From Spirochaetia bacterium (GTDB lineage: Bacteria; Spirochaetota; Spirochaetia; Treponematales; Breznakiellaceae), in NCBI GenBank assembly GCA_026002025.1, contig BOAU01000034.1, forward strand, positions 1-21,002: a stretch of DNA of 21,002 bases, read 5' to 3'. The notes beneath the pieces were generated by a model, which saw only the letters and a program-made list of their open reading frames with translations, made no database searches and was not told the origin of the DNA. A program made the translations under genes and the position numbers. Shown in pieces: positions 6,153 to 12,098 of the stretch; position 1 is the first letter of the stretch, and every line of letters begins with the position of its first letter.

Positions 6153-6353
6153 ATGGACAAAAAATGTAATGGCGTTAAACCTCTATCTGACGATGAATTA
6201 AGGCACATTTTAGGTTCGGCGTTGGATGAGGATGGTTTTATACCCACTTGTCTTAATTATAAAAGGGCGATGAAAAAGGCAAAAAAGGCAACGACGGCGG
6301 AGGAAGCCTATGTGCTATCAGGGCTATATCCTGCGAATAATGAAAAGGAGTAA
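6153..6353 (+). CDS. Small hypothetical protein (66 aa)
   Basis: ATG 6153 follows AGGAGG; an in-frame TTG at 6138 would place the ribosome site inside the gene. The product has a helix (LSDDELRHILGSALDEDGF) and a basic helix (YKRAMKKAKKATTAEEAYVL). It is probably an all-helical small protein. No family is recognised. The next gene starts 3 bases after its stop. Confidence 0.7.
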   Translation: MDKKCNGVKPLSDDELRHILGSALDEDGFIPTCLNYKRAMKKAKKATTAEEAYVLSGLYPANNEKE

Positions 6354-6356
6354 ACA

Positions 6357-6914
6357 ATGAACAATTATTATGTTAAGGGTACTTCTGAAAAGCTGATAGC
6401 CCTGCATTTGAGAAACTACCAGCGAATTATCGACTTGGCCCCTGCGATTATTGCGGTGGTACAGAAGTTCGACGGGAAGCAAGCCAATAAGCGCCTGGAA
6501 ACGGCACTTAAAGAAGTAGACAAGAACCTGTTTGTAAAGTTCGACCACGACTGGCATTATGAAATGTCTGTGGAGATACAGCTTTACTATGAGGACAGGT
6601 ATGTCATGGGTAAAGCTGATTCGCAAGGTGTCGGAAATGCTTACTACATTAAGGACACATGCGGAACAGTGTGTAATGCCTATCAGGACAATCACCCGGT
6701 GGTGGATGGGAAGTTCCAAGCAGCGCCTATCGTCAAGCACATTAATGAAAATGTGGAATCCCTGGTGAAGCTTATCAAAGAAGCCGGGGACCAGCTCAAG
6801 CAGGTGGATGACCTGCGCCGGGACAAAAAGGAAATAGAGAAACGAATTGAATCGCACAACGCCAGCCTGTGTTGGCTTGTCGATGCGTATTTTGAACTGT
6901 CTATCACGAAATAG
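6357..6914 (+). CDS. Hypothetical protein with C-terminal coiled coil (185 aa)
   Basis: ATG 6357 has AAGGAG upstream in the previous gene's end. The N-terminal half is helical (LIALHLRNYQRIIDLAPAI). The middle has a beta-rich segment (YEMSVEIQLYYEDRYVMG) and a cysteine pair (DTCGTVC). Residues about 125-165 are a strong coiled-coil candidate with heptad-like Leu/Val spacing (VESLVKLIKEAGDQLKQV...DKKEIEKRIES). The family is not recognised. It lies in a four-gene unit behind motif copy I. Confidence 0.75.
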   Translation: MNNYYVKGTSEKLIALHLRNYQRIIDLAPAIIAVVQKFDGKQANKRLETALKEVDKNLFVKFDHDWHYEMSVEIQLYYEDRYVMGKADSQGVGNAYYIKDTCGTVCNAYQDNHPVVDGKFQAAPIVKHINENVESLVKLIKEAGDQLKQVDDLRRDKKEIEKRIESHNASLCWLVDAYFELSITK

Positions 6915-6923
6915 GGGGAAGGT

Positions 6924-7469
6924 ATGTACATAGACTTACATTGTCGGAAATGCGGCGCGGAACTGGAAGATTGGAACATTGGTAATAACGCTATCCGGTA
7001 TTGCCCGTGCTGTGGCCGGAAGCTCCTGCAAAAACAGAACGATGAACTTTGGCGCAAATGTACCGACGAAGAAATTTCCGACATGGTTGAGGGACACGTC
7101 CTGGACATTCTGGAGAATTATGACGACCTTGATGCCGGGGATATGGGCTATACCGCCTGGGAGGGTGAGAACGCAAACAGCGTTGTTTTCTGCTCCAATT
7201 ACACTGCGGACCAGTTTGCTATGCGCCATAGCCCCTGGATGGACGATGCCCTGGAAGCGGCTTGTGACCAATACGGTGACGGCGACCATTATGCAAAAAT
7301 GAAAGCCGATTGCAACGACCGGTTTTTGGTGGTGGCGTTTATCCTGGCGACCGAACATTACCTTTATCAACAGCTCGAAATAGACAACGACGAGGGCAAG
7401 CTGACTGCGAAGCGTAAAAAGGAAATTCGGGCGTTGATTAAGGAGACCCCGTACGACGGCGAGTTTTAG
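6924..7469 (+). CDS. Zinc-ribbon hypothetical protein (181 aa)
   Basis: ATG 6924 follows a GGGGGAAGG ribosome site. Residues 7-30 contain Cys7-x2-Cys10 and Cys27-x2-Cys30 (CRKCG ... CPCCG), a classic zinc-ribbon arrangement. The remainder is acidic and helical, with an acidic stretch around residues 62-76 and a long helix near 133-150 (FLVVAFILATEHYLYQQLEI). The ribbon suggests nucleic-acid or protein binding. The C-terminal domain is not recognised. Confidence 0.75.
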   Translation: MYIDLHCRKCGAELEDWNIGNNAIRYCPCCGRKLLQKQNDELWRKCTDEEISDMVEGHVLDILENYDDLDAGDMGYTAWEGENANSVVFCSNYTADQFAMRHSPWMDDALEAACDQYGDGDHYAKMKADCNDRFLVVAFILATEHYLYQQLEIDNDEGKLTAKRKKEIRALIKETPYDGEF

Positions 7470-7482
7470 TAAGGGGGATGTA

Positions 7483-7791
7483 ATGGACGCAGAGTTATTT
7501 CCTGGATTTACAGAATCAAACGAAGCATGGGAGAGGAGGCATAACATAAAGAGTTCTAATTTGCCGCCTGGCGTTCAGGCATGGGCTGAACGGCACCGGG
7601 CAATAAAAGCCCTGGGGAAAGAACAGGTTATCAAAGATTGTGTTGGAACCGCTGTTGCCCGGTTCTGTACGACCTGTAACAAGGGCAGTCTCACGATAAA
7701 TGAGAGTGTTTGCCAGGCTTGCCGGGTGTATGAGTTTGCCCGTGCAAATGGAATTGGCGTATTATATCGGAACGGTGTGCAATGCACCTGA
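7483..7791 (+). CDS. Small protein with C-terminal CxxC pair (102 aa)
   Basis: ATG 7483 follows AAGGGGG. Residues about 62-80 show CTTC, 11 residues, then CQAC, a probable four-cysteine zinc knuckle. The N-terminal part is helical and charged (PPGVQAWAERHRAIKALGKEQVIKD). No family is recognised. It is the last gene of the copy I unit and the second consecutive zinc-finger-like protein. Confidence 0.7.
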   Translation: MDAELFPGFTESNEAWERRHNIKSSNLPPGVQAWAERHRAIKALGKEQVIKDCVGTAVARFCTTCNKGSLTINESVCQACRVYEFARANGIGVLYRNGVQCT

Positions 7792-7929
7792 TAGCGACGG
7801 ACGTAATGTTCGGCCTGGGTACAGTAATGCTGGTGTAAAGGAGGTGGTTAATATGTGGCCTTGAACCGGGCTGGTAGCACGGTAAAAAAGCCTAATTATT
7901 TTATTGTTCATAAGTATGCAAATTTTATT

Positions 7930-7960
7930 TTTAGAAACCTGGGCGTTTTATTGCCTGTAG
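7930..7960 (+). promoter_or_regulatory. Bipartite motif, copy J
   Basis: TTTAGAAAC and GCCTGTAG with 15-base spacing. The start codon at 8005 is 52 bases away, further than for most copies. It heads the longest run, thirteen genes to 11942. Confidence 0.55.
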
Positions 7961-7989
7961 GTAGATCAATTTTATTCTCCCTGGAAATC

Positions 7990-7999
7990 GGGGGGGGGG
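7990..7999. repeat. Ten-G homopolymer before gene 8005
   Basis: Ten consecutive G end 5 bases before ATG 8005, in the place of a ribosome site, downstream of motif copy J. G runs can pair with the anti-Shine-Dalgarno by G-U wobble and are prone to slippage, so length changes could alter translation of the thirteen-gene unit. Confidence 0.6.
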
Positions 8000-8004
8000 C
8001 AGCA

Positions 8005-8190
8005 ATGCTAAAACCGGAACAGATTAAGGAAGTGCATTTCGAGCGGGTATTTAACCTGGGCAATTATGAATCCTTCCGCATTGGGCTTACGGCCACGATT
8101 GGCCCTAAGCAGACCGCAGAAGAAGTGGTGGCCGACCTGGATGCGTTCACCCTAAAAATTCGTAACAAGCGGGTAAAGGAGAAAGAGTAA
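8005..8190 (+). CDS. Small conserved phage-type protein (61 aa)
   Basis: ATG 8005 is chosen over GTG 7855 because the protein from here matches a familiar pattern. The core EVHFERVFNLGNYESFRIGL resembles, from memory, a small protein widely found in phages and integrative elements (RxxNLGNYExxRIG). A helix follows (TAEEVVADLDAFTLKI) and then a Lys-rich tail. Function is unknown. Its TAA overlaps the next ATG (TAATG), so it is coupled to 8190-8390. Confidence 0.75.
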   Translation: MLKPEQIKEVHFERVFNLGNYESFRIGLTATIGPKQTAEEVVADLDAFTLKIRNKRVKEKE

Positions 8191-8390
8191 TGGCAACCGG
8201 TAAATCCCTGGAAAAGAAAGAACCTCACATGGTGCGGGTTTATTATAATAAAGATGGCTCCCCCATTAAGCGGCAGCAGCCAAAAGAACACATGAGCAAA
8301 AAGGAACGGCTGCGGCAGCGCCGGGAACGGTCGGCGAAAATCGTGGAGGCGCTTAATGCTGGTAAAGAAAATAAGCCTGACGAAAATTAG
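8190..8390 (+). CDS. Small very basic protein (66 aa)
   Basis: ATG 8190 overlaps the previous stop by one base. The protein is dominated by Lys/Arg and Gln (KKERLRQRRERSAKIVEALN) and is likely a basic helix with nucleic-acid affinity. No fold or family is recognised. Its end overlaps the next gene by 35 bases in another frame. Confidence 0.65.
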   Translation: MATGKSLEKKEPHMVRVYYNKDGSPIKRQQPKEHMSKKERLRQRRERSAKIVEALNAGKENKPDEN

Positions 8391-8547
8391 GTCTATAGAG
8401 GACATCGAAGTAGCTAGGTGGGACAGCATCACGGATGTGTGGAAAGACAGCACGGGCGGTATCAATCTGCGGGGATACCTGGGGCGGGAAGTAACCATCG
8501 ACCTGAACGAAGGCGAGGAACTTCGTATTACGAGCGGAGAGGAGTAG
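8356..8547 (+). CDS. Small hypothetical protein (63 aa)
   Basis: ATG 8356 lies inside the preceding gene with GGAGG 6 bases upstream, which supports this start despite the 35-base overlap. The product ends with acidic beta strands (GREVTIDLNEGEELRITSGEE), a compact beta-sandwich-like pattern. No family is recognised. Confidence 0.65.
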   Translation: MLVKKISLTKIRSIEDIEVARWDSITDVWKDSTGGINLRGYLGREVTIDLNEGEELRITSGEE

Positions 8548-8551
8548 CTGA

Positions 8552-8785
8552 ATGAATAAAAACCGACGCAAACAAATTGACAGGGTTATTACCCACCTTG
8601 AAGATGCTCTGGAAGAACTGGAAAGCATAAAGTCCGATGAGGAGGAATATCACGACAATATGCCGGAGGGCTTGCGGGACAGCGACAAGGGCTACGCTGC
8701 CGATGAAGCGATAAGCAATTTGGACAGCGCCATCGAGAATGTGCAGCAAGCCATCGACGATGCCGGGAGCGCAAAGGACCAATAG
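8552..8785 (+). CDS. Coiled-coil phage-type protein (77 aa)
   Basis: ATG 8552 lies 4 bases after the previous stop, with GGAG just upstream. The helix IDRVITHLEDALEELESIK, the central EEEYHDNMPEGLR and a second helix (AISNLDSAIENVQQAID) form a helical hairpin. The NMPE-L turn between two acidic helices matches, from memory, a small protein common in phages and integrative elements. The function is not established. Confidence 0.8.
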   Translation: MNKNRRKQIDRVITHLEDALEELESIKSDEEEYHDNMPEGLRDSDKGYAADEAISNLDSAIENVQQAIDDAGSAKDQ

Positions 8786-8795
8786 GAGGGCCAGC

Positions 8796-9173
8796 ATGAT
8801 TAAACGTGCAGTTATTGTGAGCGACCTGTTTAATGGCGGGAGCCGGGAAGAAGTTCTTGGCAGTAACGGTGTTGGCCTCATCCAACAGGCACCGAGGGAC
8901 CCTAATACCCTGGAAGTGTACCATGAGGATGAGACGTATGAGGTCTATCATGCCATGCCCTTCTTGCTTGAAGGAGCGACAGGCAATGTCCCGCGCTCGA
9001 ATAAAGGGTATGACCCGAATTTCGGTGGAAACGACTTGCAAGACGCTTGGAACGAGTTCGCCGAACGCATTACCGAGAACAATGAGTTTAAGACGAACAT
9101 CCTCAATGCGTGGCATGAGTGTACGATGGTCTCCCTGGTGGAGGCTGCGATTCGTGGAATTAACGAGGGGTAA
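8796..9173 (+). CDS. Hypothetical protein (125 aa)
   Basis: ATG 8796 follows AGGAGGG; upstream in-frame ATG 8739 lacks a site and overlaps the previous gene. The protein begins with a beta strand (KRAVIVSDLFNGG) and continues with an acidic region (YHEDETYEVYHAMPF), ending in a helix (ECTMVSLVEAAIRGIN). No family is recognised. The next gene starts one base after its stop. Confidence 0.7.
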   Translation: MIKRAVIVSDLFNGGSREEVLGSNGVGLIQQAPRDPNTLEVYHEDETYEVYHAMPFLLEGATGNVPRSNKGYDPNFGGNDLQDAWNEFAERITENNEFKTNILNAWHECTMVSLVEAAIRGINEG

Positions 9174-9174
9174 C

Positions 9175-9576
9175 ATGGACATATTTGATTATATGGATTG
9201 TGTGGGCTGCGACAGCTACCAGCATATCCGGGAAAAAATAGCAGCGGAACCCGATAAGTGCTATGAGGCAGAGGACCTCTGTACCGAGGATTCACCGGAC
9301 AGCGGCCTGTGTGAACGTATGCGGTCCGTCATCGAGGAGCGTATCTATGAGGGCGAGCTTGAAGTGCCGGGTGGAAAGCTATATGACCATACCTTCCTTG
9401 AAGGGTGCCCGGTAGAGGAAATCGGGGCGTTCAACGAGGACTATAAACCTTCCTGGTGGGGCAAGGAGACCGTGGACTTTTCTTCTGCTCCCTACTGGTT
9501 TGTATCGGATGACCCTGAAAAGGTGCCGGTGGCGTACAAAGACGAATGGGAAGTATTCCAGGAGTATTTTGCATGA
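9175..9576 (+). CDS. Acidic Cys-containing hypothetical protein (133 aa)
   Basis: ATG 9175 has GAGGGG upstream, within the preceding gene's end. The N-terminus MDIFDYMDCVGCDSYQ has a CxxC, with more cysteines in CYEAEDLC and GLCERM, so a metal-binding N-terminal part is possible. The rest is acidic with many aromatic residues (YKPSWWGKETVDF, APYWFVSDDP). No family is recognised. The stop overlaps the next start (ATGA). Confidence 0.7.
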   Translation: MDIFDYMDCVGCDSYQHIREKIAAEPDKCYEAEDLCTEDSPDSGLCERMRSVIEERIYEGELEVPGGKLYDHTFLEGCPVEEIGAFNEDYKPSWWGKETVDFSSAPYWFVSDDPEKVPVAYKDEWEVFQEYFA

Positions 9577-9770
9577 ACTACGAAGATAGAATTGCTACGG
9601 TAATAATGGTGAACCTTCCCGGTAACCTACGGACGGCTATTGCGCTTGAAGTGCAACGCTTCAACCGTAAGTCAAATCGGAAGGGTACGTCTCTTGAGAT
9701 AGGGATAGAGAACTTTGTTCACCATTCTAAAATGTTGGAAGTACATTCTTTGGTGAAGGATAAAAAATAA
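9573..9770 (+). CDS. Small basic protein (65 aa)
   Basis: ATG 9573 overlaps the previous stop (ATGA), with AGGAG 8 bases upstream. Residues 10-35 (VIMVNLPGNLRTAIALEVQRFNRKSNRKG) show a short strand followed by an amphipathic helix and a basic turn. This is compatible with a ribbon-helix-helix-like DNA binder, but it is too short and divergent to assign. Confidence 0.65.
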   Translation: MNYEDRIATVIMVNLPGNLRTAIALEVQRFNRKSNRKGTSLEIGIENFVHHSKMLEVHSLVKDKK

Positions 9771-9781
9771 AAGGAGGAGGT

Positions 9782-9991
9782 ATGAATCTGCAAACTGAAC
9801 ATCGCGCGGATGGATTGATTATTGCTACCACCTATAACATTTTTGCATCCCCGCTGATGGTTCACAATGCGGATATTCCCGAGCTTATTCGGGAATTAGA
9901 AATCCAGCTTCATAAGGAGGACAATAATGAAATTGTATCAAACGGTGAAACGGACAGCCCGGTACTGGACCCGCGAACAGCGGAAGTTTAA
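9782..9991 (+). CDS. Small hypothetical protein (69 aa)
   Basis: ATG 9782 follows AGGAGGAGG. The N-terminal two thirds look folded (DGLIIATTYNIFASPLMVH, then IPELIRELEIQLHKE). The last 20 residues overlap the next reading frame and look unstructured. No family is recognised. Confidence 0.65.
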   Translation: MNLQTEHRADGLIIATTYNIFASPLMVHNADIPELIRELEIQLHKEDNNEIVSNGETDSPVLDPRTAEV

Positions 9992-10085
9992 GCTGCCCTG
10001 GCTCCTATTGTTCGGGAGAGGTCTTAACGGGGACCGGAGCAACACGGCCAGCAGCCCAAAGAAAAGGGGAGGTCGGGATGAGTGA
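9927..10085 (+). CDS. Small basic protein overlapping its neighbours (52 aa)
   Basis: ATG 9927 has AAGGAGG (9914-9920) at 6 bases, one of the best ribosome sites here. The 52-residue frame overlaps the end of 9782-9991 by 65 bases and the start of the SSB-like gene by 8 bases. It bridges what would otherwise be an empty gap. The product (MKLYQTVKRTARYWTREQRK ... PWLLLFGRGL) is very basic with a short hydrophobic patch. Function is unknown. Confidence 0.5.
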   Translation: MKLYQTVKRTARYWTREQRKFKLPWLLLFGRGLNGDRSNTASSPKKRGGRDE

Positions 10086-10434
10086 CGTGAATAGCGTTCT
10101 TCTCGATGGGTGTGTTATAGGGATACCTCATACGTCGGTAACCGGAAGGGGAATCTATTTTTCAATAGCATCCCATCGGTATGGCCGGAAGGACACTACT
10201 AAAAAATTCTGGCTGGTTGAAACCAGGGTGACGGTACGGGTAGACCTCCCGAAACTGGTCGAAGTGGTTTGCCATGAGGGAGACTTGAATCGCAGCTGCC
10301 GGGTGGTCGGAAGATTGGAGGAAGAACCCCAGGGCAAAACCACCCGGCTGATATTAGTTGCTGATTTCGTGGAGTTCCGGCCCAAAGCCGCGCCGAAAAG
10401 TAGTAAATCAAGGGGTAAGCAACCTCGACAATAG
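10078..10434 (+). CDS. ssb: SSB-like single-stranded DNA-binding protein (118 aa)
   Basis: SSB proteins coat single-stranded DNA through an OB fold. ATG 10078 follows GGGGAGG. Residues 2-10 (SDVNSVLLDG), 25-36 (GIYFSIASHRYG), 45-50 (WLVETR) and 75-101 (RVVGRLEEE ... LILVADFVEFRP) follow the SSB order: N-S-V-L-L-G, FSIAxNR, F-ETW, VVGRL and VEFRP. The usual acidic C-terminal tip (DDDIPF type) that recruits partner proteins is missing; the tail is basic (SSKSRGKQPRQ). It is probably the element's own SSB, in the same unit as the PD-(D/E)XK nuclease. Confidence 0.8.
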   Translation: MSDVNSVLLDGCVIGIPHTSVTGRGIYFSIASHRYGRKDTTKKFWLVETRVTVRVDLPKLVEVVCHEGDLNRSCRVVGRLEEEPQGKTTRLILVADFVEFRPKAAPKSSKSRGKQPRQ

Positions 10435-10473
10435 GCAAAAAGGGAGGTATAATGCTCACTTGGAAGGAGAATA

Positions 10474-11145
10474 ATGGAAAAGCGAGTATGGACGGCCAGG
10501 GGGAAGGTGTTAGAACCGGACAAGGCCGTTATTCGGGGCTTGGTCGAAAAGAACCCCATAGCAAGCCGGATATTTGTAACCGGTGAAGTCCACGAAAATT
10601 ATATTGGGCACCCTGCGGCCAATATGCTCTATGCGATAAACGATGTCCTGGATGAGCCGCTGTTCGTACAGACCCGGCAAGAGACGGTCCAGATGGCCCG
10701 GTTCGAGCCGGATGTCGTATGGCGGTTATTCCACCCGGACATCCTGGTAAAGCTGATTGGGGAAGAAGAAGAACGCTTGGGAGTTACTATTGAGCAGCTA
10801 GATCAGGATGATTTCTACCAATCTCTTACGACATCGCTTATACGGAATGGCGTTCTTTTCCCGAAGGCCAAGGTGTACGGAAGCCCGGACACTTTTTACC
10901 AAATTATGTATTTGGGGTGTCTTCTTCTGTACGGAAAGCCTGGATATATGGCGGTTCCGGTGTCACAGCATTTTGCGCTGCCGGAGACAGTGGACTTCCT
11001 TCATAGTTGTGATTACAGACGGCTTATCCCGGACGAATCCAGCGAGGCATTAGGGATGTATGAGAAATACCAGGACATCCAGGGGCTGACGAACCAGGAG
11101 CTTAATCTTTTGGTGAAAATGTATGACCGGGATGCCAAACAGTAG
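10474..11145 (+). CDS. Hypothetical protein (223 aa)
   Basis: ATG 10474 follows AAGGAG. It is a soluble, mainly helical protein with conserved-looking stretches (ARFEPDVVWRLFHPDILVKL and GKPGYMAVPVSQHFALPE). I do not recognise it. Lying between the SSB-like gene and the nuclease, it may belong to a replication or recombination set, but nothing in the sequence itself shows that. The next gene begins within its last codons in another frame. Confidence 0.75.
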   Translation: MEKRVWTARGKVLEPDKAVIRGLVEKNPIASRIFVTGEVHENYIGHPAANMLYAINDVLDEPLFVQTRQETVQMARFEPDVVWRLFHPDILVKLIGEEEERLGVTIEQLDQDDFYQSLTTSLIRNGVLFPKAKVYGSPDTFYQIMYLGCLLLYGKPGYMAVPVSQHFALPETVDFLHSCDYRRLIPDESSEALGMYEKYQDIQGLTNQELNLLVKMYDRDAKQ

Positions 11146-11383
11146 ATTCCTGTATGGCCTCGACATGGAGGAAGAACTCCTGTCGGGTAATTCGGTGAAG
11201 GTAACGCGCTTAAACCGTAAGCCGGTATATATTGGTTTTGGTTTTGCTATGCACGACTGCCTTCTCGATGTGCAGGAACATCATTTGTACGTGGTTTCAG
11301 AACACGTAGTGAAAGAGTTTCCTGCTAACGATATGCAGGAAGCTCTTTCTTATTTTGAGGAGACTTTATATGGGAGATGGTAA
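11123..11383 (+). CDS. Small hypothetical protein (86 aa), start uncertain
   Basis: The frame is open from ATG 11123, which overlaps the end of the previous gene; ATG 11132 and ATG 11165 are alternatives. None has a strong ribosome site, so coupling to the upstream stop is likely. The product has strands (KPVYIGFGFAMHDCLLDV, HHLYVVSEHVVKEF) and a final acidic helix (DMQEALSYFEETLYG). The family is not recognised. It overlaps the nuclease gene by 14 bases. Confidence 0.6.
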   Translation: MTGMPNSRFLYGLDMEEELLSGNSVKVTRLNRKPVYIGFGFAMHDCLLDVQEHHLYVVSEHVVKEFPANDMQEALSYFEETLYGRW

Positions 11384-11942
11384 TATACTTTTTGCGCCTG
11401 GCGTGGAGTTCTTTGAGGACAAGCACGAATACTATTATAAAGGTAAGAAATTGTCCGGGGTAACCGGGCTGATTGCGAAGAAGCTCGGCCTTAAAATGCC
11501 CGAGGAGTTTGTAGGCGAACACAGAGACGAAGGATTGCACGTTCACCATGCGATACAGCGCTGGATTACAACCGGAAACCCGGAAAGCGTACATCCTGGT
11601 GTCAAATGGCTGACAGAAGAACTGCATGATACCTATAACAAGCTGGTAGACACGCCCAGCACTTTGTTTTCAGAAGCGCTGGTTTCCGATTTGAAACAAT
11701 ACGCTTCCGCTGTGGACATCGTGGCGGTCCTGCCGAATGGTGTTGTGCAGATATACGATATTAAAAAAGGCGTATTCAAGCGGGACTATGTATCCTGGCA
11801 GCTTGGCATTTATAAATACTTTATCGAAACTCACACAGATTATACAGTGAAAGACTGCACTTGCGCCTGTATGAAAGACCAGGAAATGTACCCTATCTTT
11901 CCGAAAAGCAAAGAGGACGTAGAGAAATTGCTGTACGGCTAA
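11370..11942 (+). CDS. PD-(D/E)XK nuclease, RecB/Cas4-like exonuclease type (190 aa)
   Basis: ATG 11370 follows GAGGAG. Residues 54-64 (EGLHVHHAIQR) resemble the G-x-VH-x-xI helix motif of RecB-type nucleases. Glu102 (SEALVSD), Asp116 (ASAVDIVAV), Asp130-x-Lys132 (YDIKKG) and 144-150 (QLGIYKY) give the E / D / D-x-K / QLxxY order of the PD-(D/E)XK exonuclease superfamily. Such enzymes resect DNA ends in phage recombination or process DNA in repair. The SSB-like protein in the same unit fits a recombination role. No single-strand annealing protein is recognised nearby. The subfamily cannot be decided from motifs alone. Confidence 0.75.
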   Translation: MGDGNILFAPGVEFFEDKHEYYYKGKKLSGVTGLIAKKLGLKMPEEFVGEHRDEGLHVHHAIQRWITTGNPESVHPGVKWLTEELHDTYNKLVDTPSTLFSEALVSDLKQYASAVDIVAVLPNGVVQIYDIKKGVFKRDYVSWQLGIYKYFIETHTDYTVKDCTCACMKDQEMYPIFPKSKEDVEKLLYG

Positions 11943-11948
11943 AAGATA

Positions 11949-12098
11949 CTATTTCCGATCTGGAGGCGGAGGTGCCGGTTGAGGGATCGGAGGTGGTGGC
12001 GGAGAGGGCGGTTTAGGCGGTAAAGGAGGTATGCTGTCGCCGATTGTTCCCCGATTCTTACCGCCTAGAGATTTAAGAGTACGAATAATAAGAGACAT
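11949..12098 (-). CDS. Proline-rich mini-protein (49 aa)
   Basis: On the - strand ATG 12098-12096 has AGGAGG 6 bases upstream and starts inside the last codons of the membrane-protein gene, in another frame. The first 20 residues are basic and hydrophobic (MSLIIRTLKSLGGKNRGTIG). Residues 24-46 are about two thirds proline, in PP, PPP and PPPPP runs, before a DRK end. It converges with the nuclease gene, whose stop lies 6 bases away. The overlap and ribosome site point to co-expression with the membrane protein. Poly-proline tails often bind partner proteins or span the periplasm; the function here is unknown. Confidence 0.6.
   Translation of the reverse strand: MSLIIRTLKSLGGKNRGTIGDSIPPLPPKPPSPPPPPIPQPAPPPPDRK

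Larger units (their letters stand above)
7837..8004 (+). other. Leader with a three-codon ORF and an in-frame GTG extension
   Basis: This stretch has no normal gene. AAAGGAGG (7837-7844) is a full ribosome site. Eight bases on, ATG 7853 opens Met-Trp-Pro-stop (TGA 7862-7864). Overlapping it, GTG 7855 opens a frame that continues without a stop through motif copy J and a run of ten G into the gene at 8005. The gene could therefore be made either from ATG 8005 or with a 50-residue extension, or the site may serve a mini-leader. The extension reads like non-coding sequence, so the short form is preferred. Confidence 0.4.

Noticed and set aside
193..7960. CRISPR-like array from the regularly recurring motif
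   Set aside because: The copies are hundreds of bases apart with genes between them; there are no spacers of uniform length and no cas genes.
11943..12064. Glycine-rich product on the + strand from the GGAGGCGGAGGT-type sequence
   Set aside because: Stops interrupt the + strand frames, whereas the - strand has a clean frame with start codon and ribosome site coding a proline-rich protein.
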